This document shows, piece by piece, positions 6,890 through 12,790 of a DNA stretch of 20,595 nt. The notes beneath the pieces were generated by a model, which was not told the DNA's origin, did not search any database, and saw only the letters and a list, made by a program, of their open reading frames with translations. Source of the DNA: CAYYOS01 sp964473355 (GTDB lineage: Bacteria; Pseudomonadota; Gammaproteobacteria; Burkholderiales; REEB80). The DNA lies in assembly GCA_964473355.1 (NCBI GenBank), contig CAYYOS010000029.1, positions 1 to 20,595 of the forward strand, written 5' to 3'. A program made the translations under genes and the position numbers. Position 1 is the stretch's first letter, and each line of letters opens with the position of its first letter.

Positions 6890-6952
6890 GCTTAACGTAG
6901 ATCTAAGGGGCGCGCCGCTTTTGGCGCGTCCCTCTGGAGCGCAGGGCTAGGG
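6890..6952 (-). repeat. attC site following brnA
   Basis: The core (6907-6932) is an inverted repeat, GGGGCGCGCC and GGCGCGTCCC with loop GCTTTT, ten pairs including one G-T. The closing box on the - strand is GTTAAGC (6896-6890), a perfect GTTRRRY. The opening box is degenerate (CCCTAGC at 6952-6946), which lets the brnA frame read on into the site. Confidence 0.75.
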
Positions 6953-7178
6953 TTTGGGTGTCAACGTAAGCGTCCAGAAGACGACGAATCATGCGCTGAT
7001 ACTGCGTATGATGCTTCGAGGCTTCAGACTTGAAAAACTCAATACTTTTTTTGCTCAGAGCCAGCGTGACCTTTACGCCTTCCTCGCGAAAAGCCAGCTC
7101 GCTCGGAGAGGGAAGAAAGTCAGGGATTACCTGAGTTTTGCCAAGGGATTCATCTGTGTATTTTATTTTCGCGTTCAT
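6903..7178 (-). CDS. brnA: BrnA/CopG-type antitoxin
   Basis: This 91-residue protein resembles BrnA antitoxins, which bind DNA through a CopG-like fold and neutralise BrnT. The conserved part is VKVTLALSKKSIEFFK (35-50) and QYQRMIRRLLDAYVD (59-73). The start ATG 7178 has AAGGAAAGG a few bases upstream. Residues from about 76 onward are encoded by the attC site, because its first box is mutated and no longer supplies a stop; the tail (RSRGTRQKRRAP) is basic and probably not native. The upstream toxin gene is disrupted, so the antitoxin stands alone. An open frame also extends upstream to 7346 into toxin sequence, but the internal start is preferred. Confidence 0.75.
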   Translation of the reverse strand: MNAKIKYTDESLGKTQVIPDFLPSPSELAFREEGVKVTLALSKKSIEFFKSEASKHHTQYQRMIRRLLDAYVDTQTLALRSRGTRQKRRAP

Positions 7179-7457
7179 AAATTGCCTTTCCTTGCGCCAA
7201 TAGCCTGCGACGATGATTCGAATAACAGAAGCGCGATATGTGAACCGCACCGTAAGCACGCCACCATTAACTTCCCCGAAACAATAGAACCGCTCTTCAA
7301 TAATAGAACCGCTCTTCGGTCTGACTGTGGGTGACGTCCTTGGCAATTACACGCTGTGGATCAGCGAATGCGTATTGGGCGAGAGTAAAAGAAATGCCGT
7401 GCTTTGTTGATTTTCGACATCCTTGTCGGTATCCCAATCAAAGCAAGTGCTTGCCAT
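7179..7457 (-). pseudogene. brnT: Disrupted BrnT-type toxin (DUF497)
   Basis: Joined across frames, the - strand from ATG 7457 spells a BrnT protein: CFDWDTDKDVENQ, then KHGISFTLAQYAFADPQRVI, then TEERFYCFGEVNG and VIRIIVAGYWRKERQF. These match the FxWDxxK, KHG.SF, ERF..G and IRII segments of DUF497 RNase toxins. Two lesions separate the frames. One base is missing in an A-run just before KHG (near 7401-7410). A 19-bp tandem duplication at 7283-7320 repeats the codons for EERFY and creates a stop. The product should be inactive. Sequencing error could explain the single base but hardly the duplication. It sits immediately upstream of the intact antitoxin. Confidence 0.72.
7283..7320. repeat. 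19-bp tandem duplication inside brnT
   Basis: Two direct copies with period 19 start at 7283 and 7302 and share AATAGAACCGCTCTTC; only the last three bases differ. Nineteen is not a multiple of three, so the duplication shifts the toxin frame. Confidence 0.92.
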
Positions 7458-7508
7458 AGGCGAAGACTAGCATGCAGCAATATAAAAAACCATACAATAG
7501 TATGGAAA

Positions 7509-7624
7509 CCTTAACGGAAGGCGAGTTGAGCGTCGCCCCCCAGATAGTGAAGTCTTATTTGCGTCTGCTCCAGTGAAGCGAATAGCCGCGCATCGCGCGT
7601 TGATGTTCGAACGAGAAGTTAGGC
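7509..7624 (-). repeat. Probable attC site, long form
   Basis: On the - strand it opens with GCCTAAC (7624-7618), a perfect box, followed by TTCTCGTTCGAAC, and ends near CTCAACTCGCC and GTTAAGG (7515-7509), one base off the closing consensus. At 116 bp it is within the range of attC sites, but the pairing of the halves is imperfect. Confidence 0.5.
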
Positions 7625-7671
7625 ATAGCTTCGCTCTGCCTTCGAGTTCGGCAACTCGAACGCCATGTTTA
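7623..7671 (-). repeat. Second attC-like site directly after yfcF-like gene
   Basis: A perfect 8-bp inverted repeat, TTCGAGTT-CGGC-AACTCGAA, occupies 7641-7660 on the + strand. It is bracketed on the - strand by GCTAAAC and by GCTATGC, both near-matches to the simple-site boxes. Its end overlaps the start of the long site at 7624, so two sites seem to lie back to back with no gene between. Confidence 0.45.
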
Positions 7672-7678
7672 GCAATGT

Positions 7679-8299
7679 TCATAGCGACGGACGTTCCTGA
7701 TTAACCCATAACTGCACAGATGGCCGTTGCCATTGACGCGAGGCGTAGGCCGCCAAGCTTTCGGGTACTGAATCGCCGTTAAGCACCAAACGGTTCAGCA
7801 TGACTGCTAGATCGACATCGGCAATGCACCACTCTTTGCCGCACAAGTGCGGGCCACCATGCGAAAGCAACTCGGTTGCGCCGGCAAATAATATCTGTGC
7901 AGCACTACGTGCCTCGGCAGATAGCGCTGCGGCCGAGGGCGCATAAAACAACACCACGGTCGATCGCTCTGAGCGAATTGGCATGAAATCGCTGCGTAGC
8001 CAGGCCTGCACTTGACGGGCGCGAGCGCGATCTTTTACTTCACTGGGGTACAGCGCCTGTCCTGGATAGGCCTCGTGTAAATACTCCGTAATTGCCGACG
8101 ACTCCGAAAGCGAAAAGTCACCATCAACTAGCGTGGGAACACGATGAGTAAGGGATATCTTGGCGTAAGCCGGGGCGCTAGCCGCTCCACTCGACAGATC
8201 AAGGGTGGTGATCTCAAATGGTAATTTCTTTTCGTGTAAAGCCACAAATACAGACATTGCGTAGGGTGAAAGATAGTTGGAGTCTACGTACAATTGCAT
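7679..8299 (-). CDS. yfcF: Glutathione S-transferase, YfcF type (cassette gene)
   Basis: The 206-residue enzyme follows E. coli YfcF closely along its length, from memory of that sequence: SPYAMSVFVAL at the N-terminus, RVPTLVDGDFSLSESSAI (53-70), RARARQVQAWLRSD (91-104) and the C-terminal EWCIADVDLAVMLNRLVL. The thioredoxin-like domain comes first, with Ser11 at the usual active-site position and Glu66-Ser67 for glutathione binding; a helical domain follows. Family members conjugate or reduce substrates with glutathione, and YfcF has been linked to peroxide tolerance. Start ATG 8299 has GGGAG six bases upstream. It lies between attC-like sites, so a normally chromosomal enzyme appears to have become cassette cargo. 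Confidence 0.88.
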   Translation of the reverse strand: MQLYVDSNYLSPYAMSVFVALHEKKLPFEITTLDLSSGAASAPAYAKISLTHRVPTLVDGDFSLSESSAITEYLHEAYPGQALYPSEVKDRARARQVQAWLRSDFMPIRSERSTVVLFYAPSAAALSAEARSAAQILFAGATELLSHGGPHLCGKEWCIADVDLAVMLNRLVLNGDSVPESLAAYASRQWQRPSVQLWVNQERPSL

Positions 8300-8323
8300 A
8301 ACTGCTCCCTTTTAATAGAAGAT

Positions 8324-8369
8324 GGCTAATGTTCGCGTTTGCGAGTCGGTGTTGAACGCGTTGTTGGAC
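8324..8369 (-). repeat. Short attC-like site
   Basis: On the - strand it opens with GTCCAAC, a perfect RYYYAAC box, and closes with ATTAGCC, one base from GTTRRRY apart from its end. Inside, CGCGTT and AACGCG form a six-pair stem. At 46 bp it is shorter than usual, so it may be degenerate. Confidence 0.5.
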
Positions 8370-8397
8370 GGCAATGTCGACTCCCTGGATCGCGTAT

Positions 8398-8712
8398 CTA
8401 CGCATAGGCCTTAATTTCACTCCCAGCAAGGACTACAGTTTTGGAAATAACACAATCTCTCACTCCAGCGAGATTTGTAGATTCTGAGGACTGCCGATAC
8501 ATCTGGAACGCTTCCGCGTTTGGAAAACTCACGATATGAATTTCAAAGGGCCGGTCGCCTTCATGCTCGGTGCCGGAGATGCGAATGGCGCGCTCAATAC
8601 GGCCATCAAACTTGGCCATTGCGTTTGCTGCCTGACGCTCAAACGCTTCAAACCCCGAAACATCGTTGTTTTTTAGCCAGAGGCTGACAATCAATATATG
8701 ACGCTCGCTCAT
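8398..8712 (-). CDS. DUF1330-like protein (dimeric alpha-beta barrel fold)
   Basis: The 104-residue product has the pattern of small ferredoxin-like dimeric barrel proteins such as DUF1330: an opening strand HILIVSLWL, an amphipathic helix FEAFERQAANAMAKFDG, the pair ERAIRISG and RPFEIHIVSFPNAEAFQMY, and a closing strand SKTVVLAG. The FPNAEAFQMYRQS segment is the most characteristic. Function is unknown; relatives include small enzymes and binding proteins. The start at 8712 is chosen because the longer frame to 8736 would begin inside the attC site. It lies between two attC-like sites and is therefore a cassette gene. It could also belong to the related EthD or NIPSNAP groups. Confidence 0.65.
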   Translation of the reverse strand: MSERHILIVSLWLKNNDVSGFEAFERQAANAMAKFDGRIERAIRISGTEHEGDRPFEIHIVSFPNAEAFQMYRQSSESTNLAGVRDCVISKTVVLAGSEIKAYA

Positions 8713-8730
8713 TTTGATGGCTTCTGTGAC

Positions 8731-8791
8731 GCCCAACGTTTCACTAACTAGCGCGCCGCTTTTGCGCGTCCCGTTGAGCCAAAAGTTAGAA
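8731..8791 (-). repeat. attC site following the first cassette ORF
   Basis: The core (about 8750-8772) is GCGCGC-CGCTTTT-GCGCGT, nearly identical to the sites at 6214 and 6890. On the - strand the closing box is GTTGGGC (8737-8731), a perfect GTTRRRY, and the opening box is TTCTAAC (8791-8785), one base off. The length of 61 bp is typical. Confidence 0.75.
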
Positions 8792-8795
8792 GCGC

Positions 8796-9008
8796 CTATT
8801 CCTTTGGTTTTAGCGTTGCGGCGGATTGCTGACCGCTGGACTGCTGTTGGTTTCCTTGTTGAGGCGTCGGGGTCGGCTTAACCTCCTGAAATTGATTCAC
8901 TGGCCGACTTTGTAAAGTAACAGAAAACGTCATCGGAGGTGCCATCCGCCCCATCTGGGCAAACGTGCGACCTATGTGCTTGACCGCGGCCCCCGATTCC
9001 ACTAGCAT
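8796..9008 (-). CDS. Unknown small protein with Q/P-rich tail (cassette ORF)
   Basis: I do not recognise this 70-residue product. The N-terminal half is ordinary (about residues 1-42); the tail from residue 44 is rich in Pro, Gln, Ser and Lys (PTPTPQQ, NQQQSSGQQ) and probably disordered. The stop codon lies four bases before the opening box of the attC at 8731-8791, as expected for cassette genes, and AGGA lies close upstream of ATG 9008. An in-frame stop immediately upstream rules out a longer protein. It is the first cassette in the reading direction of the array. It may be a chance frame or a decayed gene. Confidence 0.4.
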   Translation of the reverse strand: MLVESGAAVKHIGRTFAQMGRMAPPMTFSVTLQSRPVNQFQEVKPTPTPQQGNQQQSSGQQSAATLKPKE

Positions 9009-9089
9009 TTTATCCTAATACACGCTGCTAATACCGGATTGTTCAATCGGTAGCAATGCGTGGATCTTATCTATTTTAAGGGAGTGATC

Positions 9090-9929
9090 ATGCAACAACT
9101 ATTTAACACAAAAATTATTGCGGCGGCGGTTTCGCTCGCTTTTATATCCGGCGGTTGCGCGCAGATGGATACGGGTTCGGCTAAGGCCAAAACCGTGGTG
9201 ACAGGATCGGCGGCAGGCAGTGAAACACAAAACGCCAGTGCTGAACTTGAACGTTGCCCCGCGCCGTTGGGCACAGTGGCCGTGATTGAAGATCAGTCTT
9301 CTAGTTGGTACGGATATTTAAGTCGAGATCTGCGTTTACCGTCGACGGTGCCGGTCCTGAAGCTTTTAATTCAGCAGTCCAATTGCTTTGTTGTTGTCGA
9401 ACGTGGCCGTGGCATGACCACGATGATGGGCGAGCGTGAGCTGGAGAAGTCTGGTGAGCTGCGCAATAAATCCAATTTTGGTAAGGGTCAGATGGTTTCT
9501 GCGGATTATGGAATCAGCCCTTCAATTACATTTAGCAGTAGCGACGCTGGGGGTATTGGCGGTGCATTAGGCGGATTTGGCGGTTGGCTAGGCGTAGCGG
9601 GCGCGGTCGCAGGCTCGATGAAGTTTAAAGAAGCCAGCACGGTGCTGACTTTAGTTGACAATCGCTCTGGCGTGCAACTCGCGGCCGCAGAAGGCAGTGC
9701 GAGAAACACGGACTTCGGCGCGCTGGGTTCAATTTTTGGTAGTTCCGGAATGGGGAGTTTGGGCGGTTACTCAAGAACCGCTGAAGGCAAAGTATTAGTC
9801 GCCGCGTTTACGGATTCTTTTAACGGCATGGTGCGCGCGGTGCGGAATTATAAAGCCCAGGAAGTTAAAGGCGGATTAGGTACGGGCGGAGTTTTGCGCA
9901 CTCAAGGGGACCCCAATAAGAAGAAATAG
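9090..9929 (+). CDS. CsgG/HfaB-like probable lipoprotein
   Basis: The 279-residue protein starts with a hydrophobic signal and an imperfect lipobox ending at Cys23 (FISGGC), so export and lipidation are likely. The body has the CsgG-like order: GTVAVIEDQSS, a helix, CFVVVERGRGMTTMMGERELE, later a beta segment STVLTLVDNRSGVQLAAAEGSA, and a Gly-rich stretch (GGIGGALGGFGGWLG) that could sit in a membrane. CsgG proteins form outer-membrane channels for curli; HfaB anchors holdfast. No curli genes are visible, so only the family is supported. Start ATG 9090 is preferred over 9060 because AAGGGAG lies just upstream. It bounds the cassette array on the right. Confidence 0.7.
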   Translation: MQQLFNTKIIAAAVSLAFISGGCAQMDTGSAKAKTVVTGSAAGSETQNASAELERCPAPLGTVAVIEDQSSSWYGYLSRDLRLPSTVPVLKLLIQQSNCFVVVERGRGMTTMMGERELEKSGELRNKSNFGKGQMVSADYGISPSITFSSSDAGGIGGALGGFGGWLGVAGAVAGSMKFKEASTVLTLVDNRSGVQLAAAEGSARNTDFGALGSIFGSSGMGSLGGYSRTAEGKVLVAAFTDSFNGMVRAVRNYKAQEVKGGLGTGGVLRTQGDPNKKK

Positions 9930-9965
9930 AGGCAGGGCTTAGCCCGCGTTCACGTTACTCTCCAT

Positions 9966-9988
9966 CCGAAGCGTCAATGACGCTTCGG
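9966..9988 (+). terminator. Perfect 10-bp hairpin after the CsgG-like gene
   Basis: CCGAAGCGTC (9966-9975) pairs perfectly with GACGCTTCGG (9979-9988) around a three-base loop, 37 bases after the stop codon. No U-tract follows, so it may slow RNA decay or act with Rho rather than be a classic intrinsic terminator. Confidence 0.5.
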
Positions 9989-10090
9989 GTAGTCTCTCTG
10001 CTTTATCGCCACGGCCTCGCAGGCTAATTAAAGCAAGCCCCGGGTATCTACTCGTGTTGCCTTACCCCTTTGCAATCTTTAGGAGCAGAA

Positions 10091-11467
10091 ATGCTGTTCA
10101 TTGCGTTAAGAATTGCAGCGAGTAGCCTCGTTGTCATAATTTTCCCCGCCGCGGCGAGCCCGACGAATTTCGCAAACTTTACTCCGCTAGCCACGTCCGT
10201 TCCAGGTGGCTCGCTACCGGAAGCGGCGCCGCTACAGATCTCCTCGCGTTTATTTACACAAAAAACCATTTCGGCGAATGACCATGGCGCGTTAAATGGC
10301 GGCGTCAGGCTTGGCGATAACTGGGACATGATTACTTTAAACGAGACCGGTCCTAGCGCCGGACGCTACCTGTTTAGCCCCTATGAAACCGATGATGCGG
10401 GCGTGCTCCGTTTGGATCTGCAAACCGGTAGGGGAGTCAGTATTGTAGCGAACGGTACTCAAGGGTTCGTCTGGGGCGACGCTTCCCGCTGGACGCCATG
10501 GGGCACTTATTTAACTGCGGAGGAGTCCTGGAGTGCAGGCAAGAACAAGGGCCGGCTATTTGAGATTACCAATCCGCTGGCTGAACCCAGCGCTATAAAA
10601 TTTATTCAACGCAATATTATCCCCCGCGTCGCGCATGAAGGCTTGGCGTTCGATAAAGCGGGCAATCTATATTTTGTTGATGAGTTTAGCGGCGGAAGCA
10701 TATATAAGTATGTTTCAAAAACGCCAAATTCCCCCACCTTTTTTAATGCAGGGCAAAGCTTTGTTTTAAAAGTTGGGGTGGGTAATCATTCTGGCGCCAC
10801 TGGGGCGGCCACGTGGGTGCCTATCACCGACGTAAACGGCGTGGCGCTGCCGGGCATCGCTACCGTAACGGTTAATAGCGTGACGAGCATCGATGGACGA
10901 GCGGCGGCGGATCAAGTTGGCGGGACGGGCTTTGATCGCCCCGAAGATCTCGAAATTCAGACGCGGCCCAATGGCCTACAATTCCTTTATTTTGCTGCTA
11001 CCGGCACCCATAATGTTTATTCTATAAGGATTAATGATTCCACTAATACGGAGGTTAGGGTTGCAGTGGATCGCACAACAATCAACCAGGCCAGCGGCGT
11101 TGCCGTTGGCACCCAGTTTAGTCACCCCGACAATTTGGCCATCGACTCGGCGGGCAATATATATATCGTTGAAGACCAGCCCGCTGGGAGCGCAGATATC
11201 TGGTTTATGTATGACGGTAACGGTGACGGTGTGGCGGAGGCGGTCGGCCGCTGGGCGTCACTTTCCACCTTGGGTGCGGAACCTACGGGTTTATATTTTG
11301 ATCCGTTTAATCCAAACATCGCCTATATGAACGTCCAACATGCCGACAGCGATGTCGACCGCACCATTATGATTTCTGCGACCCCGCTCAGGGTGGCGGC
11401 ATCATCTTTGCTACTGGCCGGTTTAGGCATGCGGGGCGTAGTGGTGTTTAGGCGTCGCCCTGTTTAG
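10091..11467 (+). CDS. Secreted PhoX/DUF839-like beta-propeller protein with PEP-CTERM-like tail
   Basis: This 458-residue protein has an N-terminal signal (LRIAASSLVVIIFPAAAS), then a propeller-like body with PhoX/DUF839 features: GDASRWTPWGTYLTAEES, HEGLAFDKAGNLYFVDE, RPEDLEIQ and HPDNLAIDSAGNIYIVED. PhoX enzymes are calcium- and iron-dependent alkaline phosphatases; whether all metal ligands are kept was not checked. The C-terminus has a hydrophobic helix (AASSLLLAGLGMRGVVVF) capped by RRRPV, like PEP-CTERM sorting tails, although the Pro-Glu-Pro itself is not seen (ATPLR instead). Start 10091 has TAGGAG upstream; the longer frame to 10070 does not. It converges on the methyltransferase gene, leaving 22 bp between them. 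Confidence 0.72.
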   Translation: MLFIALRIAASSLVVIIFPAAASPTNFANFTPLATSVPGGSLPEAAPLQISSRLFTQKTISANDHGALNGGVRLGDNWDMITLNETGPSAGRYLFSPYETDDAGVLRLDLQTGRGVSIVANGTQGFVWGDASRWTPWGTYLTAEESWSAGKNKGRLFEITNPLAEPSAIKFIQRNIIPRVAHEGLAFDKAGNLYFVDEFSGGSIYKYVSKTPNSPTFFNAGQSFVLKVGVGNHSGATGAATWVPITDVNGVALPGIATVTVNSVTSIDGRAAADQVGGTGFDRPEDLEIQTRPNGLQFLYFAATGTHNVYSIRINDSTNTEVRVAVDRTTINQASGVAVGTQFSHPDNLAIDSAGNIYIVEDQPAGSADIWFMYDGNGDGVAEAVGRWASLSTLGAEPTGLYFDPFNPNIAYMNVQHADSDVDRTIMISATPLRVAASSLLLAGLGMRGVVVFRRRPV

Positions 11468-11489
11468 TTAGCCCAAAAAGGGCAGAGGG

Positions 11490-12212
11490 TTAGGTCGACC
11501 CGTCTGTTCCCTGTAAGAGAAACACGGTAGGCCTGTCCAAAATATTCGGCAGCTTAGTTCGCCATGCCGCAATGGTTTGCGTGCGGACTGATTCGCTGGC
11601 AAGCGTGATTTCAGTTGCGATACACAATCGCGTAGTTTTCTTGCAGACGTCCACGATGTCTTGCAATAAATGTTGATTCCGATACGGCGTTTCAATAAAA
11701 ATTTGCGTTTGTGTGTAGGACGCGCGCTCCAGCTCGTCTAATTTTTTTATGCGAGCTTTTTTCTCGCTGGGCAAATAGCCTTGAAAACAAAAATTCTGGC
11801 CGTTTAAACCGGACGCCATTAACGCTAACAAAATGGCAGAGGGGCCGACCTGCGGGCGCACGACGATACCATTGTTGTGAGCGAGTTTAACTAATGCCGC
11901 TCCGGGATCCGCAACCGCCGGTGCTCCCGCTTCCGATAAGAGACCCACGTTGTGGCCAGCCAGTAATGGCGCTAGCAAAGTACCCAGAGTTTCGGAGGCA
12001 GTATGCTCGTTTAAGGTTAGCAGCGTTAGTTCAGCTAGCGGCACGTTGTGGCCAGCTTGCTTTAAAAACGCCCTTGCCGTTTTCGGATGCTCCACGATAA
12101 AAACTTGCAGAGACTGAATTAGCGTTTGAACATGGTTAGGGAGAATGCCAGATAGCGGTGAGAATCCTAGCGGCGTAGGGATGAGATAGAGAATGCCCGG
12201 CGCGGCAGCCAT
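11490..12212 (-). CDS. RsmI-like SAM-dependent methyltransferase (tetrapyrrole methylase fold)
   Basis: The 240-residue protein belongs to the tetrapyrrole methylase/RsmI superfamily: GILYLIPTPLG near the N-terminus, LLSEAGAPAVADPGAALVKL in the middle, VGPSAILLALMASGLNGQNF, and ETPYRNQHLLQDI. RsmI 2'-O-methylates C1402 of 16S rRNA. This copy lacks the usual GNLxD after the first strand (it reads GFSPLSG), so it may be the maf-linked paralogue of unknown target. Its ATG abuts the maf stop with no spacer (TAGATG), so translation is coupled. It is the last gene of the pycA-pycB-maf unit. Confidence 0.82.
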   Translation of the reverse strand: MAAAPGILYLIPTPLGFSPLSGILPNHVQTLIQSLQVFIVEHPKTARAFLKQAGHNVPLAELTLLTLNEHTASETLGTLLAPLLAGHNVGLLSEAGAPAVADPGAALVKLAHNNGIVVRPQVGPSAILLALMASGLNGQNFCFQGYLPSEKKARIKKLDELERASYTQTQIFIETPYRNQHLLQDIVDVCKKTTRLCIATEITLASESVRTQTIAAWRTKLPNILDRPTVFLLQGTDGST

Positions 12213-12788
12213 CTACAGAATTTCCAAGCCCTCGTTTTCTAACATTTCTATTAGCGCGATTAAGGGCAGTCCGATTAGCGCGTTTGGGTCATCACATTGA
12301 ATTTTTTTTATGAGCGCGATCCCTAACCCTTCAGCTTTAGCACTTGCGGAACAGTGGTAGGGCTGTTCTTTTGCTAGGTAGCGCAGTATCTGCGCATCGC
12401 TGTAATTGCGGAAAGTGACTCGGGAGGGAGCCAAACGAGTTTGGGTATTTTTGGTATCACTATTCAGTACGCACAGCGCGGTATAAAAAACCACTTCTTG
12501 TCCGCGCATCATAGTGAGTTGCCGGACAGCATTGTCATGGTTTCCGGGTTTAGGCAAATGGGTATTACCTAAGACGGCGACCTGGTCGGAACCGATCACC
12601 AAAGCGTGAGGAATTTGCTCCCCGATGGCGCGGGCTTTCGCGATGGCAAGACGGGTAGCCGTTTCTTCAGGCGACTCGTCGGCTCGTGGCGTTTCATCGA
12701 GTTCCGGCGCGATAACATCAAATGGCACGCCTAAGCGCAATAAAAGCTCGCGCCTATAAATAGAAGAGGATGCAAGAATAAGCCGCAC
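12213..12788 (-). CDS. yceF: Maf family nucleotide pyrophosphatase, YceF type (7-methyl-GTP)
   Basis: The 191-residue enzyme shows the Maf motifs: LASSSIYRRELL (5-16), ELDETP, the catalytic SDQV (67-70), KPGNHDNAVRQL and DPNALIGLPLIAL. Maf proteins hydrolyse modified or non-canonical nucleotides; the SDQV and IGLPL variants resemble YceF, which cleaves 7-methyl-GTP. In E. coli yceF lies beside yceD-rpmF-plsX; here it has been kept in the neighbourhood but on the opposite strand. The start is GTG, two bases after the pycB stop (TAAGCGTG), so translation is probably coupled. Confidence 0.88.
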   Translation of the reverse strand: MRLILASSSIYRRELLLRLGVPFDVIAPELDETPRADESPEETATRLAIAKARAIGEQIPHALVIGSDQVAVLGNTHLPKPGNHDNAVRQLTMMRGQEVVFYTALCVLNSDTKNTQTRLAPSRVTFRNYSDAQILRYLAKEQPYHCSASAKAEGLGIALIKKIQCDDPNALIGLPLIALIEMLENEGLEIL

Positions 12789-12790
12789 GC

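Larger units (their letters stand above)
4155..9008 (-). mobile_element. Integron-type gene cassette array without integrase (CALIN)
   Basis: All recognised genes in this segment lie on the - strand and are short accessory genes. Most are followed by an attC-like site, listed individually. Three sites (about 6231, 6907 and 8751) share the core GCGCGCCGCTTT then GCGC, with inverted flanks. Simple-site boxes of the type RYYYAAC and GTTRRRY bracket several of them. The stop codons of higA and of the methyltransferase lie inside the first box of their attC, a hallmark of cassettes. The array is read leftward, so attI and intI would be expected to the right of 9008. That position instead carries a + strand CsgG-like gene, and no tyrosine recombinase is present in the window. 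Confidence 0.75.

Noticed and set aside
7467..7682. 71-codon open frame on the - strand
   Set aside because: It runs through two attC-like sites and has no protein-like pattern.
4155..9008. CRISPR array
   Set aside because: The repeated elements are few, unevenly spaced, variable in length and separated by genes, which fits attC sites and not CRISPR repeats.
11471..11483. GCCC-AAAAA-GGGC between converging genes as a bidirectional terminator
   Set aside because: A four-pair stem is too short to support the call, although the position would suit one.
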